NCBI RefSeq assembly: GCF_001279585.1
Contig: NZ_LGEC01000080.1
Span: 62,001 to 126,000 of the forward strand
Length of the DNA stretch: 64,000 bases
From: Nocardiopsis sp. NRRL B-16309
GTDB taxonomy: Bacteria > Actinomycetota > Actinomycetes > Streptosporangiales > Streptosporangiaceae
Reading direction: 5' to 3'
Shown: positions 43,335 to 53,002 of the stretch, one piece after another
Numbering within the stretch: the stretch's first letter is position 1
Layout: each line of letters begins with the position of its first letter
The notes under the pieces: generated by a model
What the model was told of the DNA's origin: nothing
The model's database searches: none
The model's input: the letters and a program-made list of their open reading frames with translations, nothing else
Program-made: the position numbers and the translations under genes

Positions 43335-43575
43335 GGGTTGTCCTTATCTCGTGCAGCGGGAATCCGCGTCGAACGCGGGTGTCCCTGGGGGGAAAGAGAG
43401 CACGTATCGGGCTAGGGGCTTCCCGATGACGCGAATGCTTCTCTTTTCGTTGGACGCCTCAACTATGGTGACGAATGTGTGAATTCGCATCCGTCAGATC
43501 ACCAGTCGTTAACTCGCCGGTAGGGTTTGGCTCCGAGGGTGCTCGGGCAGTGCCGTCCGTAAGGGGGTGACGACC

Positions 43576-43989
43576 ATGCCCGGAGCCAGCGAACTGCCGG
43601 ACACGTTGAAGCGGTCGCCCGAGAAGGCCCAGCGCACCTGGATCAAGGCGCACGACTCGGCGGTCGACGAGTACGGCGAGGGCGAGCGCGCGCACCGAGT
43701 GGCGTTCTCCGCGCTCAAGCACTCGTTCCAGAAGAAGGGCGACCGGTGGGTCCCCAAGCAGAGGTCGGGGCCGTCGGACGCACAGGCGGAGAATCCCGAC
43801 GCGGCGCGCGGTCGGGGCAAGGACAAGCCCACCGCCGGCGGGGTGGACGCCAACGCCAGCAAGAAGGAACTCTACGAGCAGGCACGCGACCTCGACATCT
43901 CCGGCCGCTCGAAGATGGACAAGGACGAACTCGTGGACGCGCTGCGCAAGGAGAACGACCGGCGTACGGCGCGGGCACGCGGGTCGTAG
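43576..43989 (+). CDS. ChaB-family protein with Rho-N-like C-terminus
   Basis: 137 residues. ATG 43576 is preferred to GTG 43567 since GGGGG lies at proper spacing. Residues 1-65 match ChaB (ELPDTLKRSPEKAQRTWIKAHDSA, given for position), a small protein once linked to cation transport. The C-terminal ~45 residues (SKKELYEQARDLDISGRSKM) look like the Rho N-terminal/SAP-like nucleic-acid-binding motif often fused to ChaB in actinomycetes. Function uncertain. Confidence 0.82.
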   Translation: MPGASELPDTLKRSPEKAQRTWIKAHDSAVDEYGEGERAHRVAFSALKHSFQKKGDRWVPKQRSGPSDAQAENPDAARGRGKDKPTAGGVDANASKKELYEQARDLDISGRSKMDKDELVDALRKENDRRTARARGS

Positions 43990-44047
43990 CGGCTCCCGCC
44001 GCGCGGTGGTCGACACGACGGGGGACACCGCGCGCGGGACAGGGGGA

Positions 44048-44077
44048 GAGGGGCGGGGGCCTCGGCCCCCGCCCCTC
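44048..44077. terminator. Bidirectional terminator between chaB-like and SDR genes
   Basis: 14-bp perfect stem GAGGGGCGGGGGCC / GGCCCCCGCCCCTC with a very short loop, between convergent genes. Confidence 0.8.
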
Positions 44078-44215
44078 GTGACGCCTGTGTGTGACGGCCT
44101 CGTCCGGGACGGCCGCGTCCGTGGCGCCTGTGGGCGGCCCCGGGGGCGGCCGCTTCCGGGGCCGCCGGACGGACCGGAAGCGTCGGCCCCGATCGGCCGC
44201 CCCGCTTCCGGGCCG

Positions 44216-45070
44216 TCAGCTGCCCTGGATCTCGCCGCCCGTCGGCGCCAGGGTCTCGCCCGTGTAGTACGACGACAGCCGGTCGCTGGCGAAGAACACG
44301 AAGGACGGCGCGATCTCGTCGGGGTCCGCCGCCCGGCCCACCGGCGCCTGCTGCCCGAACCCCTCGGCGCCCTCCTCCCCGAGCGTGGACGGGATGAGCG
44401 GTGTCCACACCGGGCCCGGCGCCACGCAGTTCACCCGGATGCCCTGGTCCCGGAGCGTCTGCGACAGGGACGCGGACAGGTTCATCACGGCGGCCTTGCT
44501 CGACGCGTAGTCGATGAGCTTCGCGTTGCCGCGCAGGCCGTTGACCGATCCGGTGATGATGATCGCGCTGCCCTCGGGCATGTGCGGCAGAGCCTCCCGG
44601 ACCGTCCAGAACACGCCCATGACGTTCACGTCGAAGGTCCGCCGCAGCTGTTCCGTGGTCAGGTCGGTGAACTTCTCCACCGGCCGCTGGGTGGCGGCGT
44701 GCTCGACCAGGACGTCGATGCCGCCGAGTTCGTCGACCGCGCGCCGGACCAGTTCGGCGCAGAACGCCTCGTCGGCCAGGTCGCCCCGGACGGCGACCGC
44801 CGTGCGCCCCTGCTCGCGGACCAGGTCGACCGTGTGCCGGGCGTCGTCGTCCTCGCTCAGGTAGCCGAAGACGACGTCGGCGCCCTCCTTGGCGAAGGCC
44901 ACGGCGACCGCGCGGCCGATCCCGGAGTCGCCGCCCGTGATGAGCGCGCGCCGGCCCTCCAGCAGGCCGCGGCCCTCGTAGTCGCGCATCTCGTCCCGGG
45001 GGTGGGGGCGCATCGGCTCGGTCCGGCCCGGGTGCGGCTGGCTCTGCGCCGGTGGCGGTGTCTCGGGCAT
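44216..45070 (-). CDS. Short-chain dehydrogenase/reductase
   Basis: 284 residues, of the longer SDR type with an N-terminal Pro-rich extension (~35). NAD(P) site TGGDSGIGRAVA (~45), catalytic Ser in ITGSVNG, YASSK (Tyr/Lys) and PGPVWTP. The usual NNAG/NNAA structural motif reads EHAA, which is unusual and may alter cofactor-helix packing. Such proteins (YghA-like) often accompany catalase in general stress regulons; here katE is divergent and 204 bases away. Substrate unknown. Confidence 0.85.
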   Translation of the reverse strand: MPETPPPAQSQPHPGRTEPMRPHPRDEMRDYEGRGLLEGRRALITGGDSGIGRAVAVAFAKEGADVVFGYLSEDDDARHTVDLVREQGRTAVAVRGDLADEAFCAELVRRAVDELGGIDVLVEHAATQRPVEKFTDLTTEQLRRTFDVNVMGVFWTVREALPHMPEGSAIIITGSVNGLRGNAKLIDYASSKAAVMNLSASLSQTLRDQGIRVNCVAPGPVWTPLIPSTLGEEGAEGFGQQAPVGRAADPDEIAPSFVFFASDRLSSYYTGETLAPTGGEIQGS

Positions 45071-45274
45071 GTCGCCTCACTCCTTCCCTCTCCGCGTTCC
45101 TGGTGCTCGCCCCTACCCGGCGGCGCCGACCGCCACCCCGGGCCTTGCCCGATCGTGTGCCCGACTTGGCGCGGGCGTGAGGAAGGTCAATTCGGGGGCA
45201 AGGCGCGTTTGTCCGCGGCGGCGGTTGGTCAGTGGGGTGGGAGGGATCGAACGAGAACCGCCGCGGAGGTAGTG

Positions 45275-47371
45275 ATGAGCACGGACGGACGGGACGCGAA
45301 GGACCGCCAGCTCGACCAGCACAGGACCGACTCCACCGAACCCCTGACGACCGAGACCGGTGTCCGGGTGGGGAGCACCGACAACTCGCTGCGGGCGGGG
45401 GCGCGCGGCCCCACGCTGCTGGAGGACTTCCACGCTCGGGAGAAGATCACCCACTTCGACCACGAGCGCATTCCCGAACGGGTCGTGCACGCACGGGGCG
45501 CCGGCGCCTACGGGCACTTCACCACGTACCGCGGTCTGGCGGACCGGACCACCGCGCACTTCCTGCGCGGGCCGGGCGTCACCACCCCGGTGTTCGTGCG
45601 CTTCTCGACCGTGGCCGGGTCGCGCGGATCGGCCGACACGGTGCGGGACGTGCGCGGGTTCGCGGTGAAGTTCTACACCGAGGAGGGCAACTACGACCTC
45701 GTCGGCAACAACATGCCGGTCTTCTTCATCCAGGACGGCGTGAAGTTCCCGGACTTCGTGCACGCCGTCAAGCCCGAGCCCCACAACGAGATCCCCCAGG
45801 CGCAGTCCGCCCACGACACCCTGTGGGACTTCGTGGGACTGCAGCCCGAGACGATGCACATGATGATGTGGCTGATGTCGGACCGGGCGCTGCCCCGCAG
45901 CTACCGGATGATGCAGGGCTTCGGCGTGCACACCTTCCACTTCGTGAACGCCGAGGGCCGGGGCACGTTCGTGAAGTTCCACTGGCGCCCCATGCTCGGC
46001 ACGCACTCCCTGGTCTGGGACGAGACGCAGCGCGTCCAGGGCAAGGATCCGGACTACAACCGGCGCGACCTGTGGGAGGCCATCGAGCGCGGCCAGTACC
46101 CCGAGTGGGAGCTGGGTGTGCAGCTGGTCGAGGAGGAGGACGAGCACGCCTTCGACTTCGACCTCCTGGACGCCACGAAGATCATTCCGGAGGAGCAGGT
46201 GCCGGTGCAGCCGGTCGGCAAGCTGGTCCTGGACCGCAACCCGGACAACTTCTTCGCCGAGACCGAGCAGGTGGCCTTCCACACGGCCAACGTCGTGCCG
46301 GGCATCGACTTCACCAACGACCCGCTCCTGCAGGCGCGCAACTTCTCCTACCTGGACACCCAGCTGCTGCGCCTGGGCGGCTCGAACTTCCAGCAGATCC
46401 CGGTGAACCGCCCGGTGGCGCCGGTGAGCGACAACCAGCGGGACGGGTTCGCCCAGCACCGCGTGCACCGCGGGAAGACCTCGTACTTCCCCAACCGGGT
46501 CGGCGGCGGCTGCCCCGCCCTGGCCGGGGAGGGCGCCTACCACCACTACACCGAGAAGGTGGAGGGCCAGAAGATCCGCGTGCGCAGTGAGAGCTTCGCC
46601 GACCACTACTCGCAGGCCACGCTCTTCTACAACAGCCTCGCGGACTGGGAGAGGGAGCACCTGCACGCCGCGTTCCGGTTCGAGCTGGGCAAGTGCGAGG
46701 AGCTGGAGGTGCGGCAGCGGGTCGTGGCCAACCTCAACCACGTGGACCACCAACTGGCCGTGAGCGTCGCCGAGGGGATCGGCGTGGTGCCGCCCTCGGC
46801 GGAGGACGGCACGCCCAACCACGGGCGCTCCTCACCCGCGCTGAGCCAGGCCAACACCACCTTCGGCTCCCTCGTGGGACGGCAGGTGGCCGTCCTGGTC
46901 GCCGACGGCGTGGACGGCACGGCCGCCTCCGCCCTGCGGGACTCGCTGGTCGCAGAGGGCGCGGTGGTGGAGCTGCTGGCGGCCCGGGACGGCGCGGTCC
47001 GCACCGAGGACGGCGACGCCGTCACCGTCGACCGCGCCTACACGACCGTCTCGTCGGTGCTCTACGACGCGGTCGCCGTCGTCGGCGGGACCGAGTGCGC
47101 CGTCACGCTGGCCGGCGACGGCACGGCCCGGCACTTCCTGCTGGAGGCCTACAAGCACCACAAGCCGCTGGCCGCGATCGGGGCCGGGGGCTCGCTGCTC
47201 ACCGCGCCGCCGCTCCCGGAGGGCGTCGCGGGCCCGGTGACGGACGAGACCCGCAGCACCATGGGCGTGGTCAGGTCGGGGCGGGCCGGCGACGACCTCA
47301 TCACCGAGTTCGCGCGGCTCATCGGCGCGCACCGGTTCTGGGCACGTCCGACGTCGGCGATCCCGGCCTGA
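45275..47371 (+). CDS. katE: Large-subunit catalase (KatE/HPII type)
   Basis: 698 residues, matching clade 2 catalases. Distal His in RVVHARGAGAYG, Asn in LVGNNMPVFF, proximal haem Tyr in RNFSYLDTQ, and a C-terminal flavodoxin/DJ-1-like domain (~530-698, VAVLVADGVDG). It breaks H2O2 to water and oxygen. GGAGGT stands 4 bases before ATG 45275. Followed after 12 bases by the LLM oxidoreductase, so co-transcribed. Confidence 0.95.
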   Translation: MSTDGRDAKDRQLDQHRTDSTEPLTTETGVRVGSTDNSLRAGARGPTLLEDFHAREKITHFDHERIPERVVHARGAGAYGHFTTYRGLADRTTAHFLRGPGVTTPVFVRFSTVAGSRGSADTVRDVRGFAVKFYTEEGNYDLVGNNMPVFFIQDGVKFPDFVHAVKPEPHNEIPQAQSAHDTLWDFVGLQPETMHMMMWLMSDRALPRSYRMMQGFGVHTFHFVNAEGRGTFVKFHWRPMLGTHSLVWDETQRVQGKDPDYNRRDLWEAIERGQYPEWELGVQLVEEEDEHAFDFDLLDATKIIPEEQVPVQPVGKLVLDRNPDNFFAETEQVAFHTANVVPGIDFTNDPLLQARNFSYLDTQLLRLGGSNFQQIPVNRPVAPVSDNQRDGFAQHRVHRGKTSYFPNRVGGGCPALAGEGAYHHYTEKVEGQKIRVRSESFADHYSQATLFYNSLADWEREHLHAAFRFELGKCEELEVRQRVVANLNHVDHQLAVSVAEGIGVVPPSAEDGTPNHGRSSPALSQANTTFGSLVGRQVAVLVADGVDGTAASALRDSLVAEGAVVELLAARDGAVRTEDGDAVTVDRAYTTVSSVLYDAVAVVGGTECAVTLAGDGTARHFLLEAYKHHKPLAAIGAGGSLLTAPPLPEGVAGPVTDETRSTMGVVRSGRAGDDLITEFARLIGAHRFWARPTSAIPA

Positions 47372-47383
47372 GGGGGCTGCGCC

Positions 47384-48361
47384 ATGCGTGTGGGATACAA
47401 GCTGTTCGCCGAGGGTTTCGGCCCCCGGGAGATCGTGGACCAGGCCGTACGGGCGGAGGAGGCCGGGTTCGACTTCGTGGAGGTCAGCGACCACTTCCAT
47501 CCGTGGCTCCACAGCCACGGGCACTCGGGGTTCGTGTGGTCGATGCTGGCCGCCATCGCCGAGCGCACCGAGCGGATCCAGATGGCCACGGGCGTCACCT
47601 GCCCCACCATCCGGGTCCATCCGGCGATCGTGGCGCAGGCGGCCGCCACCACGGCACTGCTGGCGGAGGGGCGCTTCGTCCTGGGCCTGGGCTCGGGCGA
47701 GCGGCTCAACGAGCACGTGGTCGGCAAGGGATGGCCCAACGCGAGCACGCGCCAGGAGATGCTGCGCGAGGCGATCGAGATCATCCGACTGCTGTGGTCG
47801 GGCGGCTACCACTCCTACCAGGGGCGGCACCTGACCCTGGAGGACGCGCGCGTCTTCGACCTGCCCGAGGAGTCGCCGCCCATCGTCGTGGCGGCGGGCG
47901 GCGAGCGGTCCGCGACCATGGCCGCCGAGCTCGGCGACGGGATGTTCGGCACCGAACCGAGCCGCGTGCTCACCGGCGCCTACGAGAACAACGGCGGCGA
48001 CGGGCCGCTCTACTGCGAGGTGCCCCTGGCGTGGGCGCCGGACGAGGCGAGCGCCCTGGACTCGGCACGGGAGACCTTCCGGTTCGGCCTGACGGGCTGG
48101 AAGGTCATGTCGGAACTGCCCAACCCGGTCAACTTCGAGGCGGCCACGGCGCTGATCACCCGTGACCACATGCGCGACGAACTCGGCTTCGGCCCGGACC
48201 CCGACCGCCACCTGGCGGTCGTCCGGGAGTTCGCCGGGGCCGGGTACGACCACCTGTGCCTGGTCAACTCCGGACCCGATCCGGAGGGGTTCTTCCGGTT
48301 CTTCGAGGAGGAGCTGGCCGAGCCGATCCGCGGCCTCAAGCGCCACGACGCCACCAGCTGA
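47384..48361 (+). CDS. F420-dependent LLM-class oxidoreductase
   Basis: 325 residues. A luciferase-like TIM barrel of the F420-dependent glucose-6-phosphate dehydrogenase-like type: GYKLFAEGFGPREIVDQAVRAEEAGFDFV start, EVSDHFHPW, TGVTCPTIRVHPAIVAQAAAT, GLGSGERLNEHV and VAAGGERSATMAAELGDG. Likely uses F420. Its stop overlaps the end of the convergent P450 gene by 26 bases. Co-transcribed with katE; may recycle or supply reduced F420 during oxidative stress (inference). Confidence 0.87.
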   Translation: MRVGYKLFAEGFGPREIVDQAVRAEEAGFDFVEVSDHFHPWLHSHGHSGFVWSMLAAIAERTERIQMATGVTCPTIRVHPAIVAQAAATTALLAEGRFVLGLGSGERLNEHVVGKGWPNASTRQEMLREAIEIIRLLWSGGYHSYQGRHLTLEDARVFDLPEESPPIVVAAGGERSATMAAELGDGMFGTEPSRVLTGAYENNGGDGPLYCEVPLAWAPDEASALDSARETFRFGLTGWKVMSELPNPVNFEAATALITRDHMRDELGFGPDPDRHLAVVREFAGAGYDHLCLVNSGPDPEGFFRFFEEELAEPIRGLKRHDATS

Positions 48362-49616
48362 GGAGCCGGGACAACAGGTCGGCGTGCTCGTCGGCCCTCG
48401 GCTCGGGCGGGTCGGCCGCGGGCAGGACCGGCTCGCCCGGGGTGAACGCCACGGGCAGCTCCGCCAGGCCGCGCAGGAACGGCGAGGGCGTCAGGCGCAG
48501 CTCTCTGGGGGCCACGGCCAGGCGGAGCCCGCCCAGCCGCTCGTGGACGGCCGCGACCGCGGTGGCGGCGATGGTCCGGGCCAGGCTGCGCGCCGGACAG
48601 GCGTGCGGGCCCGCGCCGAACATCAGGTGGGCGCGGCCGCCGCCCGACGACCGGACGGCCGGGTCCAGGTGGGCCGCCTCGAAGCCGATGAGGAGGGCGT
48701 CGCCGGCACGGACGTCACAGGTGCCGATGCGGACGTCTTGGAGGGCGATGCGGGCGGGCAGGACCTGGAAGGGCGTGTCCGTCCACATCACGTGGTCGAG
48801 CAGGTCCTGGACGGACAGCCGCGCGTCGGCGTGTGCCGTGCGGATCCGGGCGTCGGTGAGCAGAGTTCGCAGCGTGTTGCCGATGAGGTGTGTGGTGGGC
48901 TGGTGGCTCGCGTTGTCGATGAGCGCGGCCGCGTGGGCGAGTTCGTGGTCGCTGAGCCGTGAGGGGTGCTCCATCATCCACGAGACGAGGTCGGCGCCCG
49001 GCCGACCGCGCTTGCGGGAGACCAGTCCCGCGAAGTACTGGTGGACGCGGGCGACGGCGGCCTCGCCGCGCCGGGCGTCGGCCCCGAACACCACGGCGGT
49101 GAGGTCGCCGAGCATGTGCCCGTAGGAGTCGGGCAGCCCGTAGAGGTGGTTGACCACCAGGACCGGCAGGGGCGCGGCGAAGTCCCCGATGAGGTCGGCG
49201 CGGCCGGTGGTGACGAAGGCGTCGATGAGGTCGTCGGCGATCCGGCGCGCCGTGCGGGCGGTGGCCGACAGGTCGAGCCTGGCCAGGGCGTCGGCGACGG
49301 GGGCGCGGAGCCGGGTGTGCTCCGGCCCGTCGGCGTACAGGGCGTTGGGGCGCCAGGACAGGGCGGGCCGGGAGGCGGCCAGGTCCACGCGCCCTTCGGT
49401 GACCTCGCGCCAGTGGCGGGTGTCCCGGGAGAACAGGTGCGGGTTCTGCAGCACGGTGAGGTTCTCGTGGTAGCCGAGCAGGAGCCAGGCGGGCACGCCC
49501 GGATCCAGTTCCACCGGGGCGACGGCGCCGTGGAGTTCGCGCAGCCTCTCCCAGAGCCTCGCCCGGCCGGAGGACGGGACCGGGGCGTACAGGCGGGCGG
49601 GCCGAGTGGGGGACAT
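48336..49616 (-). CDS. Cytochrome P450 without the ExxR motif (CYP157-like)
   Basis: 426 residues. Haem loop FGAGPHACPARS with ligand Cys340. Two near-universal P450 features are absent: the K-helix ExxR reads HVMW (His275-Trp278), and the I-helix acid/alcohol pair reads ASHQPT (236-241; Gln239-Pro240 replace Glu-Thr). Streptomyces CYP157 proteins are known to lack ExxR. Oxygen activation must differ or the protein may not be a classical monooxygenase. ATG 49616 has only a weak ribosome site. No ferredoxin gene is adjacent. Confidence 0.88.
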   Translation of the reverse strand: MSPTRPARLYAPVPSSGRARLWERLRELHGAVAPVELDPGVPAWLLLGYHENLTVLQNPHLFSRDTRHWREVTEGRVDLAASRPALSWRPNALYADGPEHTRLRAPVADALARLDLSATARTARRIADDLIDAFVTTGRADLIGDFAAPLPVLVVNHLYGLPDSYGHMLGDLTAVVFGADARRGEAAVARVHQYFAGLVSRKRGRPGADLVSWMMEHPSRLSDHELAHAAALIDNASHQPTTHLIGNTLRTLLTDARIRTAHADARLSVQDLLDHVMWTDTPFQVLPARIALQDVRIGTCDVRAGDALLIGFEAAHLDPAVRSSGGGRAHLMFGAGPHACPARSLARTIAATAVAAVHERLGGLRLAVAPRELRLTPSPFLRGLAELPVAFTPGEPVLPAADPPEPRADEHADLLSRLLSWWRRGA

Positions 49617-50051
49617 CGGGGGCGCGGACCCGGCGGCACCGGACCCGCTTCCCTCCCTTCCGGGAGTGAGCGCACGTGGGAGGGGCCGACGGCGCGGGGA
49701 GCGCCGGTGAGGGAATTGTAGGCGGGAAACGGCGAATCGTGCGTTGTTTCGCGGAAATGGGACGGGCCCTTTTCCTTTGTGGGCGGAAAAGGGCGAACCG
49801 CGGCCGCGTTGTGCGCGGGGCGCAGGTGCGGTGGTCGCCGACCGACCGCCGGACGCGCGGCGACCCGACGCCGGAGGCACGGCGACCAGGGCACGGGAAC
49901 CCCGGTGGGAACCCGCGCGCGGTGGCCGGGGGGGTGCCCGCGGCGGGATCATCCCACATCACTCGGACAGTTCCTGAAGCTTCTGGATTCGTCGGGAAAT
50001 AGGTGTCGGGAAGCCCCTGTTCTGTCACCGCCGATCCCTAGTGTTGTCCGT
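49617..50051. other. Divergent promoter region of P450 and SWIM operon
   Basis: 435 bases, no gene. Lower GC than its surroundings near 49720-49800. Holds the inverted repeat at 49766-49794 and TAGTGT at 50039, close to the SWIM start, as a possible -10 for a leaderless message. Confidence 0.45.
49766..49794. repeat. AT-containing inverted repeat before the SWIM operon
   Basis: GCCCTTTTCC / GGAAAAGGGC, 10-bp arms with a 9-nt loop. It is unusually A/T-rich for this genome; it may be an operator or an RNA hairpin. Confidence 0.5.
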
Positions 50052-51488
50052 GTGAGCGATCGATGGAGTACTGACGACGTCTGGGCCCTGGCCCCGGACC
50101 CCTCATCGCACAAGGCCGCTCTCAAGGTGGGCAGGACCGGCTCCTGGCCCCGGCGCGGAGCGGTCGCCGCGGACACCGGCGGTACCGCCGCCGTGTGGGG
50201 CGAGTGCAAGGGGAGCGGGTCCAAGCCCTACCTCGCCGCCGTCCACCTGGACGGCGGACCGGCCTTCAAGTGCAGCTGTCCCAGTCGCAAGATCCCCTGC
50301 AAGCACGTCCTGGGGCTGCTCGCCCTGTGGGCGCGGGAGGAGGTCGAGACCAGCGAGGAACGGCCCGAGTGGGTCGCGACCTGGCTGGCGGCGCGCGCCG
50401 CGCGCCGGACGCGGCCCCAGGCGGGGCCCGCCGATCCCGGGCGCGCCGCGGCCACACTGCGCGCCCGGGAGGAGGCCGTCGCCGCCGGGATGGACGAACT
50501 CCGGATGTGGCTGGACGACCAGCTCGACGCCGGCCTGGCCGAAGCCCCCAAGCACGGCTACGACCACTGGGACCGTATGGCCAAACGCCTGGTCGACGCC
50601 AAGGCGGGCGGCGCCGCCGCGCTCGTGTCGGAGCTGCCCGGGGCGCTCCGCGGGCAGGGCTGGCCGGAGGCGGTCCTGGAACGGCTCGGGCGGCTGCACC
50701 TGCTGGTCAGCGGTTACCGGGCGCTGGGGACCGCGCAGGAGGAGGCGGGGGCGGAGGAGCCTGTGGCGGCGGGCGGGGCGCCTGACTCGAACGGGTCCGC
50801 CGGGTCCGCCGGGTCGCGGGTGCCGGGGAGCGGCGGCACGACGCGGGCACAGGGCCTGGACGCGCGGATGCGCGGTGTGGTCCGGACCCGCGCCGGGATC
50901 GCCACCCGTGTCGAGGAGGTCCTGGCCGAGGGCGAGCGCGTCCGCGACACCTGGCAGGTCCTCGGCCGACGGGACGTCCCCGCCCCCGACCCCGGCATGC
51001 GCGCCCGCCGCGTGTGGCTGCGCGGTCGCGGCACCGGGCGGATCGCCCTGTCCCTGTCCTTCGCGCGGGCCGACCAGACGCCCGTCTCGCCCTTCCGTGA
51101 CGGCACGGAGGCCGACACCGAACTGGCCTTCTACCCCGACGGCCACCGCGCCGCCCCCGTCGACGACGGCCACCGTGCCGCGCCCGCGCCGCCGCCCGAA
51201 TCCGGCACGGTCGCCGACGCGCTCGACTCCTTCGCCGCCGCCCTCGCCCAGGACCCCTGGCGCGACGCCTGGCCGGTGGTCCTGGGCGGGGCCGCCCCCG
51301 CCCTCGACGGGCGGTGGTACCTCACCGACCCCTCCGGCGCCGCGCTGCCGCTGTCCGATCCCGAGCCCTGGCGCCTCCTCGCCGTCACCGGCGGCCACCC
51401 GGCCACGGTGGCCGGGGAGTGGTCGCCGCGGGACGGACTCACCCCCCTGACCGTGTGGGACGCACGTGGAAAGGCCGTCTCCCTGTGA
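50052..51488 (+). CDS. SWIM zinc-finger protein (first gene of MoxR/vWA operon)
   Basis: 478 residues from GTG 50052. The SWIM finger is FKCSCPSRKIPCKHVLG with Cys74, Cys76, Cys83 and His85 (CxC-x6-CxH), a zinc domain thought to bind DNA or protein. After it come a helical middle (residues 140-220), a Ser/Gly linker and a beta-rich C-terminus (~320-478). No ribosome site; TAGTGT 8 bases upstream suggests a leaderless transcript. Its stop overlaps the DUF5691 start (GTGA). Confidence 0.85.
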   Translation: MSDRWSTDDVWALAPDPSSHKAALKVGRTGSWPRRGAVAADTGGTAAVWGECKGSGSKPYLAAVHLDGGPAFKCSCPSRKIPCKHVLGLLALWAREEVETSEERPEWVATWLAARAARRTRPQAGPADPGRAAATLRAREEAVAAGMDELRMWLDDQLDAGLAEAPKHGYDHWDRMAKRLVDAKAGGAAALVSELPGALRGQGWPEAVLERLGRLHLLVSGYRALGTAQEEAGAEEPVAAGGAPDSNGSAGSAGSRVPGSGGTTRAQGLDARMRGVVRTRAGIATRVEEVLAEGERVRDTWQVLGRRDVPAPDPGMRARRVWLRGRGTGRIALSLSFARADQTPVSPFRDGTEADTELAFYPDGHRAAPVDDGHRAAPAPPPESGTVADALDSFAAALAQDPWRDAWPVVLGGAAPALDGRWYLTDPSGAALPLSDPEPWRLLAVTGGHPATVAGEWSPRDGLTPLTVWDARGKAVSL

Positions 51489-53002
51489 CCACCCCGCCTC
51501 CCGACACCTGGGACCGCCTGGTCTCCGCCGCACTGGTCGGCACCGGCCGCAGGGCGGTCCCCGACACCCCCGACCTGCCCGACACCCCGGCGGACGTGCC
51601 CGCGCGCGTGCTGCTGGACCGCGTCGCCCTGGCCGCGGTGCGCCGGGACGCCGGGTACACGCCGTGCACCCGCACACCCGTCGAGCCGGACGCGGAGCCC
51701 GAGAGGCCCGAGGTCGGCGCCGCCGCCGACCAGCGCCTGTCCGAGGTCCTGGCCTCCCGGCCCGAACTCCTCCCCGAGTGGCTGCGCCTGGCCGCGGAGG
51801 CCGGTCTCAGCCCGGCGCGCGCCAGCGCGCCCGCACTGCTGGACCGGGGCGTCGGCGACAGCGGGCTGCGGCCGGCGATCGTCGCGGCGATCGGGCCGCG
51901 CGCCCGCTGGCTGGCCCGGTACAAGCCCGCCTGGTCCTACGCGCACGCGGTCCTCCTCCCCGGCGACCGCTACCGCGAGCGCGACTGGACCCACGGCACG
52001 CCGCCCGAGCGCCGCCACGCGCTGGCCGCCCTGCGCGCCACCGACCCCGCCGCGGCGCGCGCGCTGCTCGCCCAGGCCTGGCCCGGACTGCGCCAGGCCG
52101 ACCAGCGGCGCCACCTGCTGGAGACCCTCGCCACGGGACTGGGAGCCGACGACGAACCACTGCTCGACCTCGCCCTGGACGACCGGAGCGCCACCGTGCG
52201 CGGGCAGGCGCTCGCCCTGCTCACCCGGCTGCCCGACAGCGGGCACGCCCACCGCCTGCGCGGCTACGTCCGCGAACTCGCGCGCACCGACGAGCGGGGC
52301 GGCGTCGCCGTGGACCCGGTCCTCCCCGACCGGTACGACATCCTGCGCGACCTCACCCTCGTGGTCACCGGCCGCGAGCCCGACACCGCGGCCACGCGGG
52401 CCGAGCGGGTGTCGACCCTGGTCACGCACGCCCCGCTGGACGTGTGGACCGACCTGTTCGGACCGACGCCCGACCAGGTCGTCGCCCGCCTGGAGCGCTC
52501 CGACGAGACGCGGCTGCGCGAGACGTTCGCCGGCGCGGCCGGGCTCCAGGGCGACGCCGCCTGGGCCCGCGCCCTGCTCCGCGCGATCGGCACCGGACTC
52601 GTGGACCCCCGTTCGCACCACTACCGGAACCGCGGCGCGCTCCAGCTCGCCGGGCTGTTCGCCGCGCTCGCCCCGGACGAGCGCTGCCGCGTGCTCCTGG
52701 ACGCCGTCGACGACGACACCACCCTGCTCGCCCTGGACCCGGTGATCCGGACGGTGCCGGGCCCCTGGTCGCCGGAACTGTCCGACTGGGCCGTCCGGCG
52801 GCTGCTCCGGCCCCTGAAGCGCAGGAGCGACCTCTCGGGCTTCCGGGTCTTCTGCTCGGTCGCCGCCGAACACCTGCCCCCCGAAGTCCACACCGCACTC
52901 CCCGACCACCCGCCCGGCGGCGGCGACACCGCCGCCGAGGAGTCCTACCTCCGGTTGCGGGACACCCTCCGATTCCGACACGACATGACCCGGGAGCTCT
53001 AG
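51485..53002 (+). CDS. DUF5691-family helical protein
   Basis: 505 residues, almost all helical, with a conserved opening (WDRLVSAALVGTGRR) and later HEAT-like repeats: RRHLLETLATGL, then LALDDRSATVRGQALALLTRLP. No catalytic motif is visible. It may be a scaffold or adaptor. Coupled to the SWIM gene by GTGA overlap and directly abutting the MoxR gene. Confidence 0.8.
   Translation: MTTPPPDTWDRLVSAALVGTGRRAVPDTPDLPDTPADVPARVLLDRVALAAVRRDAGYTPCTRTPVEPDAEPERPEVGAAADQRLSEVLASRPELLPEWLRLAAEAGLSPARASAPALLDRGVGDSGLRPAIVAAIGPRARWLARYKPAWSYAHAVLLPGDRYRERDWTHGTPPERRHALAALRATDPAAARALLAQAWPGLRQADQRRHLLETLATGLGADDEPLLDLALDDRSATVRGQALALLTRLPDSGHAHRLRGYVRELARTDERGGVAVDPVLPDRYDILRDLTLVVTGREPDTAATRAERVSTLVTHAPLDVWTDLFGPTPDQVVARLERSDETRLRETFAGAAGLQGDAAWARALLRAIGTGLVDPRSHHYRNRGALQLAGLFAALAPDERCRVLLDAVDDDTTLLALDPVIRTVPGPWSPELSDWAVRRLLRPLKRRSDLSGFRVFCSVAAEHLPPEVHTALPDHPPGGGDTAAEESYLRLRDTLRFRHDMTREL

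Noticed and set aside
52491..52504. GGAGCGCTCC core in the DUF5691 gene as a second CebR site
   Set aside because: Outer bases do not match TGGGAGCGCTCCCA, and the core arises from common Leu-Glu-Arg-Ser codons.
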